The notes under the pieces were generated by a model. That model was not told where the DNA came from and searched no databases. It saw nothing but the letters and a program-made list of their open reading frames with translations. Shown one piece after another: positions 30,732 through 43,539 of a stretch of 60,941 nucleotides of DNA. A program made the translations under genes and the position numbers. Origin of the DNA: Salipaludibacillus daqingensis (GTDB lineage: Bacteria; Bacillota; Bacilli; Bacillales; Salisediminibacteriaceae); contig NZ_JARZHF010000014.1 of assembly GCF_029891575.1 (NCBI RefSeq), positions 1-60,941 on the forward strand, in the 5' to 3' direction. The stretch's first letter is position 1; every line of letters starts with the position of its first letter.

Positions 30732-31145
30732 ATGCCTACTATTAACCAGTTAGTGCGAAAGGGTCGTCAATCAAAAGGAAAGAAATCAGACTCTCCAGCT
30801 CTTAACAAAGGATATAACAGTTTCAAAAAGGTACAAACAGATGAGGATTCTCCGCAAAAACGTGGAGTATGTACTCGTGTTGGAACAATGACACCAAAGA
30901 AACCAAACTCAGCACTACGTAAATATGCTCGTGTTCGTTTGACTAATCAAATCGAAGTAACAGCATACATCCCAGGAATTGGGCACAACTTACAAGAACA
31001 CAGTGTTGTATTAATTCGTGGTGGACGTGTGAAAGACTTACCAGGTGTTCGTTATCACATCGTTCGTGGAGCACTTGACACAGCAGGTGTTGAAAAACGC
31101 ATGCAGGGTCGTTCTAAGTACGGAACGAAGCGCCCAAAGAAATAA
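30732..31145 (+). CDS. rpsL: Ribosomal protein S12
   Basis: S12 (137 residues) lies at the decoding centre. The [11 protein letters not shown] loop (54-64) keeps Lys56, the position changed in most streptomycin-resistant mutants, and the [10 protein letters not shown] segment near residue 105 is also wild type, so sensitivity is expected. The ATG at 30732 follows AGAGGAGG; an upstream in-frame codon at 30645 falls in the leader hairpin and is rejected. It is the first gene of rpsL-rpsG-fusA-tufA. Confidence 0.97.
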   Translation: MPTINQLVRKGRQSKGKKSDSPALNKGYNSFKKVQTDEDSPQKRGVCTRVGTMTPKKPNSALRKYARVRLTNQIEVTAYIPGIGHNLQEHSVVLIRGGRVKDLPGVRYHIVRGALDTAGVEKRMQGRSKYGTKRPKK

Positions 31146-31211
31146 TAAAAAGGTAAAAATTACCGGTCGAGTATAGATATACTTGATTAATATTTGAAAG
31201 GAGGGACTTCA

Positions 31212-31682
31212 ATGCCACGTAAAGGACCTATTCCTCGCAGAGACGTGCTAGCAGATCCGATTTATCAATCAAAGCTAGTTACGCGCTTAATTAACCGCAT
31301 CATGGTTGATGGTAAAAGAGGTAAAGCACAAACTATACTTTATAGAGCATTTGATCTTGTTCGCGAAAAGAGTAACAATGATCCACAAGAAGTTTTCGAA
31401 CAAGCATTAAAAAATATCATGCCAGTACTTGAGGTAAAAGCACGCCGAGTTGGTGGAGCTAACTATCAAGTACCAATCGAAGTAAAACCTGAGCGTCGTA
31501 CGACTTTAGGACTTCGTTGGTTAGTAAGCTACGCTCGACTTCGTGGAGAGAAAACGATGGAAGAACGTTTAGCTTATGAAATCATGGATGCAGCAAACAA
31601 CACTGGATCAGCAGTGAAGAAGCGTGAGGATACTCACAAAATGGCAGAAGCGAACAAAGCATTCGCTCACTATCGTTGGTAG
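31212..31682 (+). CDS. rpsG: Ribosomal protein S7
   Basis: S7 (156 residues) is the primary binder of the 16S 3' major domain and shapes the E-site exit. It begins [12 protein letters not shown] and contains the conserved [16 protein letters not shown] beta hairpin (about 76-91). ATG at 31212 follows AAAGGAGGG. In E. coli S7 represses its own operon through the rpsL-rpsG intergenic RNA; here the strongest intergenic structure is instead after rpsG. Confidence 0.97.
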   Translation: MPRKGPIPRRDVLADPIYQSKLVTRLINRIMVDGKRGKAQTILYRAFDLVREKSNNDPQEVFEQALKNIMPVLEVKARRVGGANYQVPIEVKPERRTTLGLRWLVSYARLRGEKTMEERLAYEIMDAANNTGSAVKKREDTHKMAEANKAFAHYRW

Positions 31683-31712
31683 AATCACTAAAACAATATA
31701 TATCAATGTCAT

Positions 31713-31771
31713 AATAACGGGATCAGTTCAAAAGAACACTAGTCGTCTTTTGAATTGAGAACCCGATTATT
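31713..31771 (+). promoter_or_regulatory. long hairpin between rpsG and fusA
   Basis: CAGTTCAAAAGA (31724-31735) pairs with TCTTTTGAATTG (31746-31757), 12 bp with one G-U, and AATAACGGG (31713-31721) pairs with CCCGATTATT (31762-31771) with one bulge. No T run follows, so it is not a simple terminator. It ends 40 bases before fusA. Function unknown; S7 or EF-G control or mRNA processing are options. Confidence 0.6.
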
Positions 31772-31811
31772 AAAACTAAACATCTTGACAAATAGGAAGG
31801 AGAAATTACCA

Positions 31812-33890
31812 ATGGCAAGAGAGTTCTCCTTAGAAAAGACCCGTAATATTGGGATTATGGCTCATATTGACGCCGGAAAAACAACTGCGACTGAGCGAAT
31901 TCTTTTCTATACAGGCCGCATTCATAAAATTGGTGAAACTCACGATGGTGGTTCTCAGATGGACTGGATGGACCAAGAGCAAGAGCGTGGGATCACAATT
32001 ACGTCCGCAGCAACAACAGCACAATGGGAAGGTCACCGAATTAACATTATCGACACTCCAGGACACGTGGACTTCACAGTTGAAGTTGAACGTTCCCTTC
32101 GTGTACTAGATGGTGCAGTGGCTGTTCTTGATGCTCAATCAGGTGTTGAGCCTCAAACAGAAACAGTATGGCGTCAAGCGACAACATACGGTGTTCCTCG
32201 TGTCGTCTTTGTAAATAAGATGGACAAACTAGGTGCTGACTTCGTATATTCCTTAGGAACATTATCTGATCGTTTAGGTGCGAACGCAGCTGCGATTCAA
32301 TTACCAATCGGTGCAGAAGATGATTTCGAAGGTATTATCGACTTAGTAACAATGGAAGCATTTTTCTATACAGATGATTTAGGAACTCGAACAGAAGCTC
32401 GTGAAATTCCTGAAGAGTATAAAGCTCAAGCAGAAGAACATCGCGATATTCTTATTGAAAAAGTTTCTGAATTAGATGAAGATCTTACAATGAAATACTT
32501 AGAGGGAGAAGAAATCACACAAGCTGAGCTTAAAGCGGCTATCCGTAAAGCAACTTGTGATGTGGAATTCTACCCAGTCCTATGTGGATCTGCTTTCAAA
32601 AACAAAGGTGTGCAATTACTACTAGATGCAGTTATTGCTTACTTACCTGCTCCAACTGATGTTGCAGCGATTCAAGGTCATATTCCAGAATCTGAAGAAG
32701 TAGTTACACGTAAAGCTGGTGACGAAGAGCCATTTGCAGCCTTAGCATTTAAAGTTGCAACAGACCCATTCGTTGGTAAGCTAACGTTCTTCCGAGTTTA
32801 TTCTGGTAAAGTTGATGCAGGTTCATACGTTCGTAACTCCTCTAAAGGAAAACGTGAGCGTATGGGACGTATCCTTCAAATGCATGCGAACCACCGTGAA
32901 GAGATTCCAACTTGTTTCTCTGGTGATATTGCTGCAGGTGTAGGCCTTAAAGATACGTCAACAGGGGACACACTTTGTGACGAAAAGAATCTCGTTATTC
33001 TTGAATCTATGGAATTCCCTGACCCAGTTATTTCATTGTCTGTTGAGCCAAAATCCAAGGCTGACCAAGACAAAATGGGTATGGCACTTGCTAAATTAGC
33101 GGAAGAGGATCCAACATTCAAAACACACACAGACGATGAAACGGGTCAAACTATTATCGCTGGTATGGGTGAACTTCACCTTGATATCATCGTTGATCGT
33201 ATGAAGCGTGAGTTTAAAGTGGAAGCAAATGTTGGTGCACCTCAAGTATCTTATCGTGAAACCATTCGCCAAGAAGCGAAATGTGAAGGTAAGTTCGTCC
33301 GTCAATCAGGTGGACGCGGTCAGTACGGTCACGTATGGATCGAATTTACACCTAACGAAGAAGGCGCTGGATATGAGTTTATTGATAATGTTGTCGGTGG
33401 GGTTGTTCCACGCGAATATATCAATTCTGTTAACGCCGGAGTAAAAGAATCACTTGATAACGGACTTCTAGCTGGATTCCCTGTTATCGATGTGAAAGCA
33501 AGATTGTTCGATGGTTCTTACCATGACGTTGACTCTAACGAGATGGCGTTTAAGGTAGCTGCTTCGATGGCTTTTAAAGAAGCAAAGAACAAATGTAAAC
33601 CTGTTCTACTTGAACCATTGATGAAAGTAGAAGTTGTTATGCCAGAAGAATATATGGGTGACATCATGGGTGATATTACTTCTCGTCGTGGACGTGTAGA
33701 AGGAATGGAAGCTAGAGGAAACGCACAAACTGTTCGCGCAATGGTTCCTCTCGCAGAGATGTTTGGTTATGCTACGTCTCTACGTTCTAATACGCAAGGT
33801 CGTGGAACTTATTCCATGCACTTTGACCACTATGAAGAAGTACCAAAGAGTATTTCTGAAGAGATCATTAAGAAAACTTCAGGTCAGTAA
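31812..33890 (+). CDS. fusA: Elongation factor G
   Basis: EF-G (692 residues) drives translocation and, with RRF, ribosome recycling. The GTPase domain has [10 protein letters not shown] (about 15-24), the switch [10 protein letters not shown] (about 82-89) and NKMDKLG; domains II-V follow with GGRGQYGHV in domain IV. The ATG at 31812 follows AAGGAGAAA. Length equals that of B. subtilis. It lies between rpsG and tufA, each separated by a hairpin-bearing leader that may set different expression levels. Confidence 0.98.
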   Translation: MAREFSLEKTRNIGIMAHIDAGKTTATERILFYTGRIHKIGETHDGGSQMDWMDQEQERGITITSAATTAQWEGHRINIIDTPGHVDFTVEVERSLRVLDGAVAVLDAQSGVEPQTETVWRQATTYGVPRVVFVNKMDKLGADFVYSLGTLSDRLGANAAAIQLPIGAEDDFEGIIDLVTMEAFFYTDDLGTRTEAREIPEEYKAQAEEHRDILIEKVSELDEDLTMKYLEGEEITQAELKAAIRKATCDVEFYPVLCGSAFKNKGVQLLLDAVIAYLPAPTDVAAIQGHIPESEEVVTRKAGDEEPFAALAFKVATDPFVGKLTFFRVYSGKVDAGSYVRNSSKGKRERMGRILQMHANHREEIPTCFSGDIAAGVGLKDTSTGDTLCDEKNLVILESMEFPDPVISLSVEPKSKADQDKMGMALAKLAEEDPTFKTHTDDETGQTIIAGMGELHLDIIVDRMKREFKVEANVGAPQVSYRETIRQEAKCEGKFVRQSGGRGQYGHVWIEFTPNEEGAGYEFIDNVVGGVVPREYINSVNAGVKESLDNGLLAGFPVIDVKARLFDGSYHDVDSNEMAFKVAASMAFKEAKNKCKPVLLEPLMKVEVVMPEEYMGDIMGDITSRRGRVEGMEARGNAQTVRAMVPLAEMFGYATSLRSNTQGRGTYSMHFDHYEEVPKSISEEIIKKTSGQ

Positions 33891-33931
33891 TTAACAACCA
33901 TTGTTTCAAAGGAAATTTTGTTGTAAGCTAG

Positions 33932-33962
33932 GAAAGGTGATAGAGTAATTTACTCACCTTTC
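33932..33962 (+). promoter_or_regulatory. hairpin before tufA
   Basis: GAAAGGTGA (33932-33940) pairs perfectly with TCACCTTTC (33954-33962); inside, GTAA/TTAC can extend the stem. No clear T run follows, so attenuation or mRNA stabilisation is possible. It ends 45 bases before tufA. Confidence 0.55.
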
Positions 33963-34006
33963 TTCCAAAAATAAAAATATATATAATTATAAGGAGGATT
34001 TCGATC

Positions 34007-35197
34007 ATGGCAAAAGAAAAATTTGATCGTTCCAAGACGCATGCCAATATTGGTACAATTGGGCACGTTGACCACGGGAAAACTACATTAACTGCAGCTA
34101 TCTCTCACGTACTTCACAAAAAATCAGGTAAAGGTACTGCAATGGCATATGACCAAATTGATGGTGCACCTGAAGAGCGCGAGCGTGGAATCACTATTTC
34201 CACTGCACACGTTGAGTATGAAACAGATTCTCGTCACTATGCACACGTTGACTGCCCAGGACACGCTGACTATGTTAAAAACATGATCACTGGTGCTGCG
34301 CAAATGGACGGAGCAATCCTAGTTGTATCCGCAGCTGATGGCCCAATGCCACAGACTCGTGAGCACATCCTACTTTCTCGTCAAGTTGGTGTACCATCTA
34401 TCGTGGTATTCTTAAACAAGACTGACCAAGTAGACGATGAAGAACTACTTGAATTAGTAGAAATGGAAGTTCGTGACCTTCTTTCTGAATACGACTTCCC
34501 TGGAGACGACATTCCTGTCGTTAAAGGTTCTGCACTTAAAGCTCTTGAAGGAGATGCTGATCACGAAGCTGCAATCCTTGAGCTTATGCAACAAGTTGAT
34601 GACTACATCCCAACTCCAGACCGTGACAAGGACAAGCCTTTCATGATGCCTGTTGAGGACGTATTCTCAATCACTGGTCGTGGTACTGTTGCGACTGGAC
34701 GTGTTGAGCGTGGTCAACTAAACGTTGGTGACGAAGTTGCGATCATCGGACTTTCTGAAGAAGCTAAGAAAACTACTGTAACTGGTGTTGAAATGTTCCG
34801 TAAACTACTTGACTATGCAGAAGCTGGTGACAACATTGGTGCCCTTCTACGTGGTGTATCCCGTGACGACATCAATCGTGGACAAGTACTTGCTAAGCCA
34901 GGTACAATCACTCCACACACTAAGTTCAAAGCAGAAGTTTATGTACTATCTAAAGAAGAGGGTGGACGTCATACTCCATTCTTCACAAACTATCGTCCAC
35001 AGTTCTACTTCCGTACTACGGATGTAACTGGTGTTACTCACCTTCCAGAAGGCGTTGAAATGGTTATGCCTGGTGATAACGTAGAGATGGTTGTTGAACT
35101 AATCTCTCCAATCGCTATCGAAGAAGGTACGAAGTTCTCTATCCGTGAGGGTGGACGTACTGTAGGCGCTGGTGTTGTAGCTACAATCACTGAGTAA
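34007..35197 (+). CDS. tufA: Elongation factor Tu
   Basis: EF-Tu (396 residues) delivers aminoacyl-tRNA. It has GHVDHGKT (19-26), switch [14 protein letters not shown] (about 82-93) and the guanine-specificity motif NKTD (137-140). The last is unusual in that most bacterial EF-Tu proteins read NKCD; Thr139 replaces the cysteine. Domains II and III are normal. AAGGAGG precedes the ATG. Codon use is strongly biased, as expected for one of the most abundant proteins. A strong terminator follows. Confidence 0.98.
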   Translation: MAKEKFDRSKTHANIGTIGHVDHGKTTLTAAISHVLHKKSGKGTAMAYDQIDGAPEERERGITISTAHVEYETDSRHYAHVDCPGHADYVKNMITGAAQMDGAILVVSAADGPMPQTREHILLSRQVGVPSIVVFLNKTDQVDDEELLELVEMEVRDLLSEYDFPGDDIPVVKGSALKALEGDADHEAAILELMQQVDDYIPTPDRDKDKPFMMPVEDVFSITGRGTVATGRVERGQLNVGDEVAIIGLSEEAKKTTVTGVEMFRKLLDYAEAGDNIGALLRGVSRDDINRGQVLAKPGTITPHTKFKAEVYVLSKEEGGRHTPFFTNYRPQFYFRTTDVTGVTHLPEGVEMVMPGDNVEMVVELISPIAIEEGTKFSIREGGRTVGAGVVATITE

Positions 35198-35226
35198 TCT
35201 TTGATTGTTAAATAAAACAATTATAA

Positions 35227-35272
35227 AAGGTTGACCTGGTGGATGTTTCATCCACTAGGGCAACCTTTTTTT
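35227..35272 (+). terminator. tufA terminator
   Basis: AAGGTTG...GTGGATG and CATCCAC...CAACCTT form a long stem with a TTT loop and one interruption, followed by seven T. Confidence 0.93.
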
Positions 35273-35332
35273 GTTGAAGTTTATTGATAAAAATAAGTAT
35301 CAGAAGTTGCCTAGAGCTAATTAGTGATGACG

Positions 35333-35470
35333 TTTTAAGGTGGAAGAGCAACTAGTGACCCAAGAACGAGGGAAAAAGGGATTAAGGGTAACTAGAGAGA
35401 GCAACTAGTGACCCAAGAACGATAAATATATTAGGATCAGTAAAGAAAACAACTAGCTGCAATATAAACT
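35333..35470. repeat. second locus of the 53-bp repeat family (3 units)
   Basis: Units start near 35333, 35386 and 35434, spaced 53 and 48 bp. The unit at 35386 reads GGGTAACTAGAGAGAGCAAC then TAGTGACCC, which aligns almost base for base with the unit at 460. AGAGCAACTAGTGACCC is present twice (35345 and 35398), 53 bp apart. As at the rRNA operon, the array follows a strong terminator. From 35470 to 35655 the DNA is very AT-rich and holds nothing else I can name. Confidence 0.8.
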
Positions 35471-35655
35471 ATATATTTAAAAACAAAAAAATTCTCTTTC
35501 TCTATATTAAGATTAGAAGAAAAAAACCAAAAGGTACAAAAAACAAATCTAACAAGTCTATCAAAAGCTGTAGCAATTAATTCTATGATAATTCCCTAAC
35601 TCACAACGTTTTAGACTCTCAAAAGAAGTTTTAAAAACCTTTTTTAAAACACTCC

Positions 35656-35684
35656 TTGATATTATGAAAACTACCTTGTATAAT
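35656..35684 (+). promoter_or_regulatory. S10 operon promoter P1
   Basis: TTGATA (35656-35661), 17 bp, TATAAT (35679-35684). Confidence 0.75.
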
Positions 35685-35722
35685 AGGCGAAGTGTGGCCA
35701 GAAGGTATATTTTAAAAAAGAC

Positions 35723-35751
35723 TTGCATACACATATTCATTCGTGTATAAT
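35723..35751 (+). promoter_or_regulatory. S10 operon promoter P2
   Basis: TTGCAT (35723-35728), 17 bp, TATAAT (35746-35751). It lies 67 bp after P1, so tandem promoters drive the S10-spc-alpha unit. Confidence 0.85.
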
Positions 35752-35757
35752 ATCTAA

Positions 35758-36196
<439 letters not shown>

Positions 36197-36232
36197 ATAA
36201 TAAAATGAAAAGAATTATAGGAGGTGTGACTC

Positions 36233-36862
36233 ATGACCAAAGGAATCTTAGGTAGAAAATTAGGTATGACCCAAATTTTCTCTCAAAATGGAGAGGCAAT
36301 TCCAGTTACTGTGATCCAAGCTGAACCAAACGTTGTTCTTCAGAAGAAGACAATCGAAGGAGAAGGCTATGAATCGATCCAGTTAGGTTTTTCTGATCAA
36401 AAAGAAAACCGACAAAACAAACCTGCAAAAGGTCATGCAGAAAAAGCGAAGACAACCCCTAAGCGCTTCGTTAAAGAACTCCGTGATGTGACTGTTGCGG
36501 ATTATGAAATTGGTCAAGAAGTCAAAGTAGACACATTCGCTGAAGGTGATTCAGTTGATGTAACAGGAATTTCAAAAGGGAAAGGTTTCCAAGGTGCTAT
36601 TAAGCGTCATAACCAATCTCGCGGACCAATGAGTCACGGTTCACGTTACCACCGTCGTCCTGGTTCAATGGGTCCTGTTGATCCAAACCACGTACGCCCT
36701 GGTAAGTTGCTCCCTGGACGAATGGGTGGAGAGCAAAAAACCGTTCAAAATCTTGAAATTGTAAAAGTAGATGCAGAACGTAATATTCTTCTAGTTAAAG
36801 GTAATGTACCTGGAGCGAAGAAAAGCTACGTATCTGTGAAATCAGCTATAAAAGCTGACTAA
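36233..36862 (+). CDS. rplC: Ribosomal protein L3
   Basis: L3 (209 residues) is an early assembly protein whose central extension reaches the peptidyl transferase centre. It begins [15 protein letters not shown] and has the long basic loop with [17 protein letters not shown] (about 125-141), the region that alters tiamulin and linezolid response when mutated; it looks wild type. AGGAGGTG precedes the ATG. It is 36 bases from rpsJ and 26 from rplD. Confidence 0.97.
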   Translation: MTKGILGRKLGMTQIFSQNGEAIPVTVIQAEPNVVLQKKTIEGEGYESIQLGFSDQKENRQNKPAKGHAEKAKTTPKRFVKELRDVTVADYEIGQEVKVDTFAEGDSVDVTGISKGKGFQGAIKRHNQSRGPMSHGSRYHRRPGSMGPVDPNHVRPGKLLPGRMGGEQKTVQNLEIVKVDAERNILLVKGNVPGAKKSYVSVKSAIKAD

Positions 36863-36888
36863 TATCGATAAGGAAAGGAGGAGCCCAG

Positions 36889-37512
36889 ATGCCTAAAGTT
36901 ACTTTGTTTAATCAAGCTGGCTCACAAGTAGGCGACATTGAACTTTCAGACAACGTCTTTGGCGTTGAACCAAATGAAAGTGTTCTATATGAAGCAGTTG
37001 TGATGCAACAAGCATCTCAACGACAAGGTACACACTCAACAAAAACACGCGGAGAAGTTCGCGGCGGTGGTAAAAAACCGTGGAGACAAAAAGGAACAGG
37101 TCGTGCACGTCACGGTACTATCCGATCTCCAATCTGGGTTGGTGGCGGTGTAACATTTGGACCAACACCACGCAGCTATGGCTTTAAAATGCCAAAGAAA
37201 CAACGTCGTTTAGCGTTGAAATCTGCTCTTTCTTCCAAAGTGAATGACGAAAACATTCGCGTTGTGGAAGGATTGAGTTTAGAAACACCTAAAACAAAGG
37301 AAATGAAGCAAGTATTAGCAGGCTTATCAGCAGATGCAAAAGTACTTGTTGTTACAGCAGATTACAACGATGCCGTTGCATTGTCTGTACGTAACCTTCC
37401 TGGAGTAAAATTTGTAACAGCTGATGGAGTAAATGTTCTTGATCTTCTTAACCATAAGAAGTTAATCATTACTCAAGATGCTGTGAAACAGGTAGAGGAG
37501 GTGCTTGCATAA
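36889..37512 (+). CDS. rplD: Ribosomal protein L4
   Basis: L4 (207 residues) lines the tunnel constriction with an extended loop, visible as the basic glycine-rich stretch [18 protein letters not shown] (about 62-79), where macrolide-resistance changes occur. In several bacteria L4 represses its own operon by binding the S10 leader, and the leader at 35758-35870 is a likely target. AAAGGAGG precedes the ATG and the stop overlaps rplW by one base. Confidence 0.97.
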   Translation: MPKVTLFNQAGSQVGDIELSDNVFGVEPNESVLYEAVVMQQASQRQGTHSTKTRGEVRGGGKKPWRQKGTGRARHGTIRSPIWVGGGVTFGPTPRSYGFKMPKKQRRLALKSALSSKVNDENIRVVEGLSLETPKTKEMKQVLAGLSADAKVLVVTADYNDAVALSVRNLPGVKFVTADGVNVLDLLNHKKLIITQDAVKQVEEVLA

Positions 37513-37802
37513 TGGCAAACGTAAGAGATCTTATTAAGCGCCCTATCATTACAGAACGCTCAGCAGACTTGATGGTTGATAAAAAGTACACGTTTGAGGT
37601 TGATCCTCGTGCAAATAAATCACAAATCAAAGACGCTATCGAAGAAATCTTTGGAGTGAAAGTAATTAACGTTAATACAATGAACTACAAAGGTAAATTC
37701 AAGCGTTTTGGTCGTCATTCAGGCTATACTCGCAAGCGCAAAAAAGCCATTGTTCAACTTTCAGCGGACAGCAAAGAACTTGAATTCTTTGAAGGCGCGT
37801 AA
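37512..37802 (+). CDS. rplW: Ribosomal protein L23
   Basis: L23 (96 residues) forms the tunnel-exit dock for trigger factor and signal recognition particle. It begins [13 protein letters not shown] and has the [20 protein letters not shown] segment (about 25-44). The ATG overlaps the rplD stop (TAATG) and GAGGAGGTG lies inside the rplD end, so translation is coupled. rplB follows after 30 bases. Confidence 0.97.
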   Translation: MANVRDLIKRPIITERSADLMVDKKYTFEVDPRANKSQIKDAIEEIFGVKVINVNTMNYKGKFKRFGRHSGYTRKRKKAIVQLSADSKELEFFEGA

Positions 37803-37832
37803 AAAAATAATTAGTGAAGGAGGGAAAAACTG

Positions 37833-38663
37833 ATGGCTATTAAAAAGTATAAACCAACCACAAACGGTCGCCGCCATATGACGACATTAGATTTTCAAGA
37901 TTTGACAACAGATAAGCCAGAAAAATCTTTGTTAGCACCATTACATGGAAGAGGCGGTCGTAACAACCAAGGTAGATTGACTGTACGTCATCAAGGTGGC
38001 GGACACAAACGTCAGTATCGTATGATAGATTTCAAGCGCAACAAAGATGGAATTCCAGGCCGCGTTGCTACGATTGAATACGATCCAAACCGTTCAGCTA
38101 ACATTGCATTAATTAACTATGCAGACGGTGAGAAACGTTACATCTTAGCTCCTAAAAACTTAAAAGTTGGCACAGAAATCATGTCTGGTAAAGATGCGGA
38201 TATCAAAATTGGTAACGCTCTTCAACTTAAAGACATCCCAGTTGGTACAATTGTTCATAACGTTGAACTTCGTCCTGGTAAAGGTGGACAGCTCGTACGA
38301 TCAGCTGGAGCTGAGGCTCAAGTTTTAGGTAAAGAAGGAAACTACGTTCTCGTTCGTTTACGTTCAGGTGAAACGCGTTTAATCTTAGCAACTTGTCGTG
38401 CGTCAATCGGTCAAGTTGGTAACGTAGAACATGAATTAGTGAATATCGGTAAAGCCGGTCGTTCACGCTGGTTAGGTAAACGACCAACTGTTCGTGGTTC
38501 TGTTATGAACCCTAACGATCACCCACACGGTGGTGGTGAAGGTAAAGCTCCTATCGGACGTAAGTCGCCAATGTCACCATGGGGTAAACCAACTCTTGGT
38601 TACAAAACTCGTAAAAAGAACAAAGACACGGATAAATATATTGTGCGTCGTCGTAAAAAATAA
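37833..38663 (+). CDS. rplB: Ribosomal protein L2
   Basis: L2 (276 residues) is among the most conserved 50S proteins, needed for subunit joining and peptidyl transfer. The hallmark [13 protein letters not shown] occupies 225-237, including the conserved histidines next to the catalytic centre, and the basic tail ends with RRRKK. GAAGGAGGG precedes the ATG. The 60-base gap to rpsS holds a perfect 8-bp hairpin at 38676-38696. Confidence 0.98.
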   Translation: MAIKKYKPTTNGRRHMTTLDFQDLTTDKPEKSLLAPLHGRGGRNNQGRLTVRHQGGGHKRQYRMIDFKRNKDGIPGRVATIEYDPNRSANIALINYADGEKRYILAPKNLKVGTEIMSGKDADIKIGNALQLKDIPVGTIVHNVELRPGKGGQLVRSAGAEAQVLGKEGNYVLVRLRSGETRLILATCRASIGQVGNVEHELVNIGKAGRSRWLGKRPTVRGSVMNPNDHPHGGGEGKAPIGRKSPMSPWGKPTLGYKTRKKNKDTDKYIVRRRKK

Positions 38664-38675
38664 CGCGGTTGTGCT

Positions 38676-38696
38676 ACGGTTCTTTGAGAGAACCGT
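38676..38696 (+). other. rplB-rpsS intergenic hairpin
   Basis: ACGGTTCT (38676-38683) pairs perfectly with AGAACCGT (38689-38696) around a five-base loop. No T run follows; it may be an mRNA processing or stability element. Confidence 0.55.
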
Positions 38697-38723
38697 GGGC
38701 CAATCACGAAGGGAGGTACAATT

Positions 38724-38999
38724 ATGGGTCGCAGCTTGAAAAAAGGACCTTTTATTGATGATCATTTGATGAAGAAAGTCGAAGCGATGGATAACGACAA
38801 CCGAAGAGTTATCAAAACTTGGTCTCGTCGCTCAACAATTTTCCCACAATTCATCGGTCACACGATTGCGGTATATGACGGTCGTAAACATGTACCAGTA
38901 TTCATTTCCGAAGATATGGTTGGACATAAGCTTGGTGAATTTGCACCAACGCGTACTTACAAAGGCCATGCTTCAGACGATAAGAAAACACGACGTTAA
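38724..38999 (+). CDS. rpsS: Ribosomal protein S19
   Basis: S19 (91 residues) lies in the 30S head and contacts the 50S subunit and A-site tRNA. It has [12 protein letters not shown] at the start, [19 protein letters not shown] (about 33-51) in the core and the flexible basic C-terminus [21 protein letters not shown] precedes the ATG. rplV follows after 21 bases. Confidence 0.97.
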   Translation: MGRSLKKGPFIDDHLMKKVEAMDNDNRRVIKTWSRRSTIFPQFIGHTIAVYDGRKHVPVFISEDMVGHKLGEFAPTRTYKGHASDDKKTRR

Positions 39000-39020
39000 T
39001 AAAGAGGGGAGGTACTATTC

Positions 39021-39362
39021 ATGGAAGCAAAAGCAGTTGCAAAACAAGTGCGTATTGCTCCTCGCAAAGTTCGCTTAGTCGTAGACTTAATTCGTGGTAA
39101 AGCAGTCGGTGAAGCAGTTTCTATTCTTAAACTCACACCTAAAAAAGCTTCTCCAGTAGTGGAGAAACTTTTGAACTCAGCCATTGCGAACGCAGAGCAT
39201 AACTATGAAATGGAACCTGACAATTTAGTTGTCAGTAAAGTATATGTAGACGAAGGTATTACACTTAAAAGATTCAGACCACGTGCTATGGGACGTGCGA
39301 GCAGAATCAATAAACGTACGAGCCATATTACGGTCGTTCTAACAGAAAAGAAGGAGGGATAA
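39021..39362 (+). CDS. rplV: Ribosomal protein L22
   Basis: L22 (113 residues) touches all 23S domains and sends a beta hairpin ([20 protein letters not shown], about 83-102) into the exit tunnel beside L4. The hairpin looks intact, with no duplication of the type linked to macrolide resistance. GAGGGGAGGT precedes the ATG. It ends two bases before the rpsC start. Confidence 0.97.
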   Translation: MEAKAVAKQVRIAPRKVRLVVDLIRGKAVGEAVSILKLTPKKASPVVEKLLNSAIANAEHNYEMEPDNLVVSKVYVDEGITLKRFRPRAMGRASRINKRTSHITVVLTEKKEG

Positions 39363-39364
39363 GT

Positions 39365-40654
<1,290 letters not shown>

Positions 40655-40675
40655 TCCTGAGAGGAGGTTTGCACA

Positions 40676-40939
40676 GTGGAAGAACGTAACAACCGCAAAA
40701 GCTATGTTGGTCGCGTAACATCTGACAAGATGGACAAAACCATCACAGTTGTTGTAGAAACGTATAAAATGCACTCGCTCTATGGAAAGCGTGTAAAATA
40801 TTCTAAAAAGCTTAAAGCGCACGATGAGAATAACTCTGCAAAAACAGGTGACGTTGTTAGAATCATGGAGACTCGTCCATTATCTAAAGACAAGCGTTTC
40901 CGTATTGTTGAAATTGTTGAGGAATCTGTCATCGTATAA
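40676..40939 (+). CDS. rpsQ: Ribosomal protein S17
   Basis: S17 (87 residues) is a primary 16S binder of the OB-fold type. It has [19 protein letters not shown] (about 9-27) and the [19 protein letters not shown] loop. The GTG start is preceded by GAGAGGAGGT. It follows rpmC by 21 bases and precedes rplN by 44. Confidence 0.96.
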   Translation: MEERNNRKSYVGRVTSDKMDKTITVVVETYKMHSLYGKRVKYSKKLKAHDENNSAKTGDVVRIMETRPLSKDKRFRIVEIVEESVIV

Positions 40940-40965
40940 CTTCAAGTATATGTTTGCTTACCTGA

Positions 40966-41352
<387 letters not shown>

Positions 41353-41400
41353 TGATTATTAATATGAAGAGAAATATACGTCTTAAGAGGAGGTGCCCTC

Positions 41401-41727
41401 ATGTCTAACCCGAAATTGCATGTCAAACAAGGCGATAACGTTAAAGTTATTACCGGCAAAGACAAAGGCAAGGAAGGTAAAATCCTTGAAGCATACCCGA
41501 ATGATTCCCGTGTGCTAGTGGAAGGCGTAAACATGGTTAAAAAACATGCGAAACCATCCCAATCTAATCCACAAGGCGGAATCCTTAATCAGGAAGCTCC
41601 AATTCACGTTTCAAACGTGATGCCAATTGATCCAAAAACGGGAGAACCAACCCGCATTAGTTATAAAGAAGAGAACGGTAAAAAAGTACGCATAGCGAAA
41701 AAATCTGGCGAATCTTTAGATAAGTAA
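41401..41727 (+). CDS. rplX: Ribosomal protein L24
   Basis: L24 (108 residues) initiates 50S assembly and lies near the tunnel exit. The KOW motif is [18 protein letters not shown] (about 8-25) and [14 protein letters not shown] follows. It is a few residues longer than the B. subtilis protein, the extra length being a loose C-terminus. AAGAGGAGGTG precedes the ATG. Confidence 0.96.
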   Translation: MSNPKLHVKQGDNVKVITGKDKGKEGKILEAYPNDSRVLVEGVNMVKKHAKPSQSNPQGGILNQEAPIHVSNVMPIDPKTGEPTRISYKEENGKKVRIAKKSGESLDK

Positions 41728-41756
41728 TAGCCAGTGGCTGAAAGGAGGTTCACTCA

Positions 41757-42296
41757 ATGAGTCGATTGAAAGAAAAGTTTAATAAGGAGATTACTCCTGT
41801 ACTAACAGAGAAATTTAACTACTCTTCCGTTATGGAAGTGCCACATGTAGAAAAAATCGTGATTAACATGGGTGTCGGTGAAGCTGTTCAGAACTCTAAA
41901 GTTCTTGATAAAGCAGTTGAAGAACTTACGTTAATCTCAGGTCAAAAGCCATTGATTACAAAAGCGAAGAAGTCCATTGCAGGATTCAAACTTCGTGAAG
42001 GTATGCCAATTGGTGCAAAAGTTACACTACGCGGTGAGCGTATGTATGACTTCTTAGATAAGTTAATTGCTGTTTCTTTACCACGTGTTCGTGACTTCCG
42101 CGGTGTTTCTAAAAAAGCATTTGACGGACGAGGAAACTATACAATGGGGATTAAAGAACAATTAATCTTCCCTGAAATCGAGTATGACAATGTAGACAAA
42201 GTTCGCGGAATGGATATCGTTATTGTTACAACTGCTAACTCTGACGAAGAAGCACGTGAACTTCTCACTCAAATGGGCATGCCGTTTCAAAAATAA
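41757..42296 (+). CDS. rplE: Ribosomal protein L5
   Basis: L5 (179 residues) binds 5S rRNA and touches P-site tRNA and the 30S head. It has [18 protein letters not shown] (about 27-44), [20 protein letters not shown] and the [16 protein letters not shown] segment (about 130-145). AAAGGAGGT precedes the ATG. The 5S gene it partners ends the rRNA operon at the window start. Confidence 0.97.
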   Translation: MSRLKEKFNKEITPVLTEKFNYSSVMEVPHVEKIVINMGVGEAVQNSKVLDKAVEELTLISGQKPLITKAKKSIAGFKLREGMPIGAKVTLRGERMYDFLDKLIAVSLPRVRDFRGVSKKAFDGRGNYTMGIKEQLIFPEIEYDNVDKVRGMDIVIVTTANSDEEARELLTQMGMPFQK

Positions 42297-42512
<216 letters not shown>

Positions 42513-42540
42513 TTCCGTTTAAAGGAAGGAGGTAAATACG

Positions 42541-42939
42541 ATGACCATGACAGATCCTATTGCAGATATGCTTACGCGTATTCGTAATGCAAATACAGTG
42601 AGACACACAAGTTTGGAGCTTCCTGCTTCAAATCTTAAAAAAGAAGTAGCTGAAATTCTAAAGCGTGAAGGTTTTATTCGCGACTACGAATTCATTAAGG
42701 ATAGTAAACAAGGAATCCTTCGTATTTTCCTTAAGTACGGTGCAAATAACGAAAAAGTTATCACTGGACTTAAGAAAATTAGTAAACCAGGTTTACGCGT
42801 TTATGCGAAGGCAGATGAACTTCCACGAGTACTTGGTGGACTTGGAATCGCTGTTATTTCTTCATCAACAGGAGTAATAACTGATAAAGAAGCTCGTCAA
42901 CAACAAGTAGGCGGAGAAGTACTCGCTTATATTTGGTAA
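42541..42939 (+). CDS. rpsH: Ribosomal protein S8
   Basis: S8 (132 residues) is a key 16S central-domain binder. It starts [17 protein letters not shown] and ends with the rRNA-binding [16 protein letters not shown] and GGEVLAYIW. In E. coli S8 represses the spc operon through an rRNA-like site in the L5 start region; I see no clear equivalent here. GGAAGGAGGT precedes the ATG. Confidence 0.97.
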   Translation: MTMTDPIADMLTRIRNANTVRHTSLELPASNLKKEVAEILKREGFIRDYEFIKDSKQGILRIFLKYGANNEKVITGLKKISKPGLRVYAKADELPRVLGGLGIAVISSSTGVITDKEARQQQVGGEVLAYIW

Positions 42940-42969
42940 TAAGTATGTAACAGAATGGAGGTGTAAGGC

Positions 42970-43506
42970 ATGTCTCGAGTTGGTTTAAAACCAGTTGAGG
43001 TTCCTTCTGGTGTAGAAGTGAAAATCGACAATACAACCATCACAGTAAAAGGACCGAAAGGTGAGCTTCAACGTGAACTTCACCACGACATGATTGTTAA
43101 AGTAGAAGACAATCAAGTTACAGTTGCGCGTCCTTCTGATCATAAAGAACACCGTTCTCTACACGGTACTACTCGTAGCGTCATCAATAACATGATTGAG
43201 GGAGTTACGAAAGGTTTTGAAAAGAAGCTTGAACTTGTAGGTGTTGGTTACAGAGCGCAAAAGACAGGAAATAAACTTGTCCTAAACGTTGGTCTATCGC
43301 ACCCAGTTGAATTTGTTGAAGCTAATGGATTAGAAATTGAAGTACCAACAAACACTCAAATTACCATTAAAGGTATTAATAAAGAAGCTGTTGGTGCACT
43401 TGCTTCAAACATTCGTGCGACAAGACGACCAGAACCTTACAAAGGTAAAGGTGTACGTTATGAAGGCGAATATGTACGACGCAAGGAAGGTAAAACAGGG
43501 AAATAA
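42970..43506 (+). CDS. rplF: Ribosomal protein L6
   Basis: L6 (178 residues) has two similar domains and lies near the factor-binding site and sarcin-ricin loop. It begins [16 protein letters not shown], and the C-terminal [20 protein letters not shown] (about 153-172) is the strongest family signature. ATGGAGGTG precedes the ATG. rplR follows after 33 bases. Confidence 0.97.
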   Translation: MSRVGLKPVEVPSGVEVKIDNTTITVKGPKGELQRELHHDMIVKVEDNQVTVARPSDHKEHRSLHGTTRSVINNMIEGVTKGFEKKLELVGVGYRAQKTGNKLVLNVGLSHPVEFVEANGLEIEVPTNTQITIKGINKEAVGALASNIRATRRPEPYKGKGVRYEGEYVRRKEGKTGK

Positions 43507-43539
43507 ACCCTAATAAAGGAAAGAAAGGAATGACGTTCG

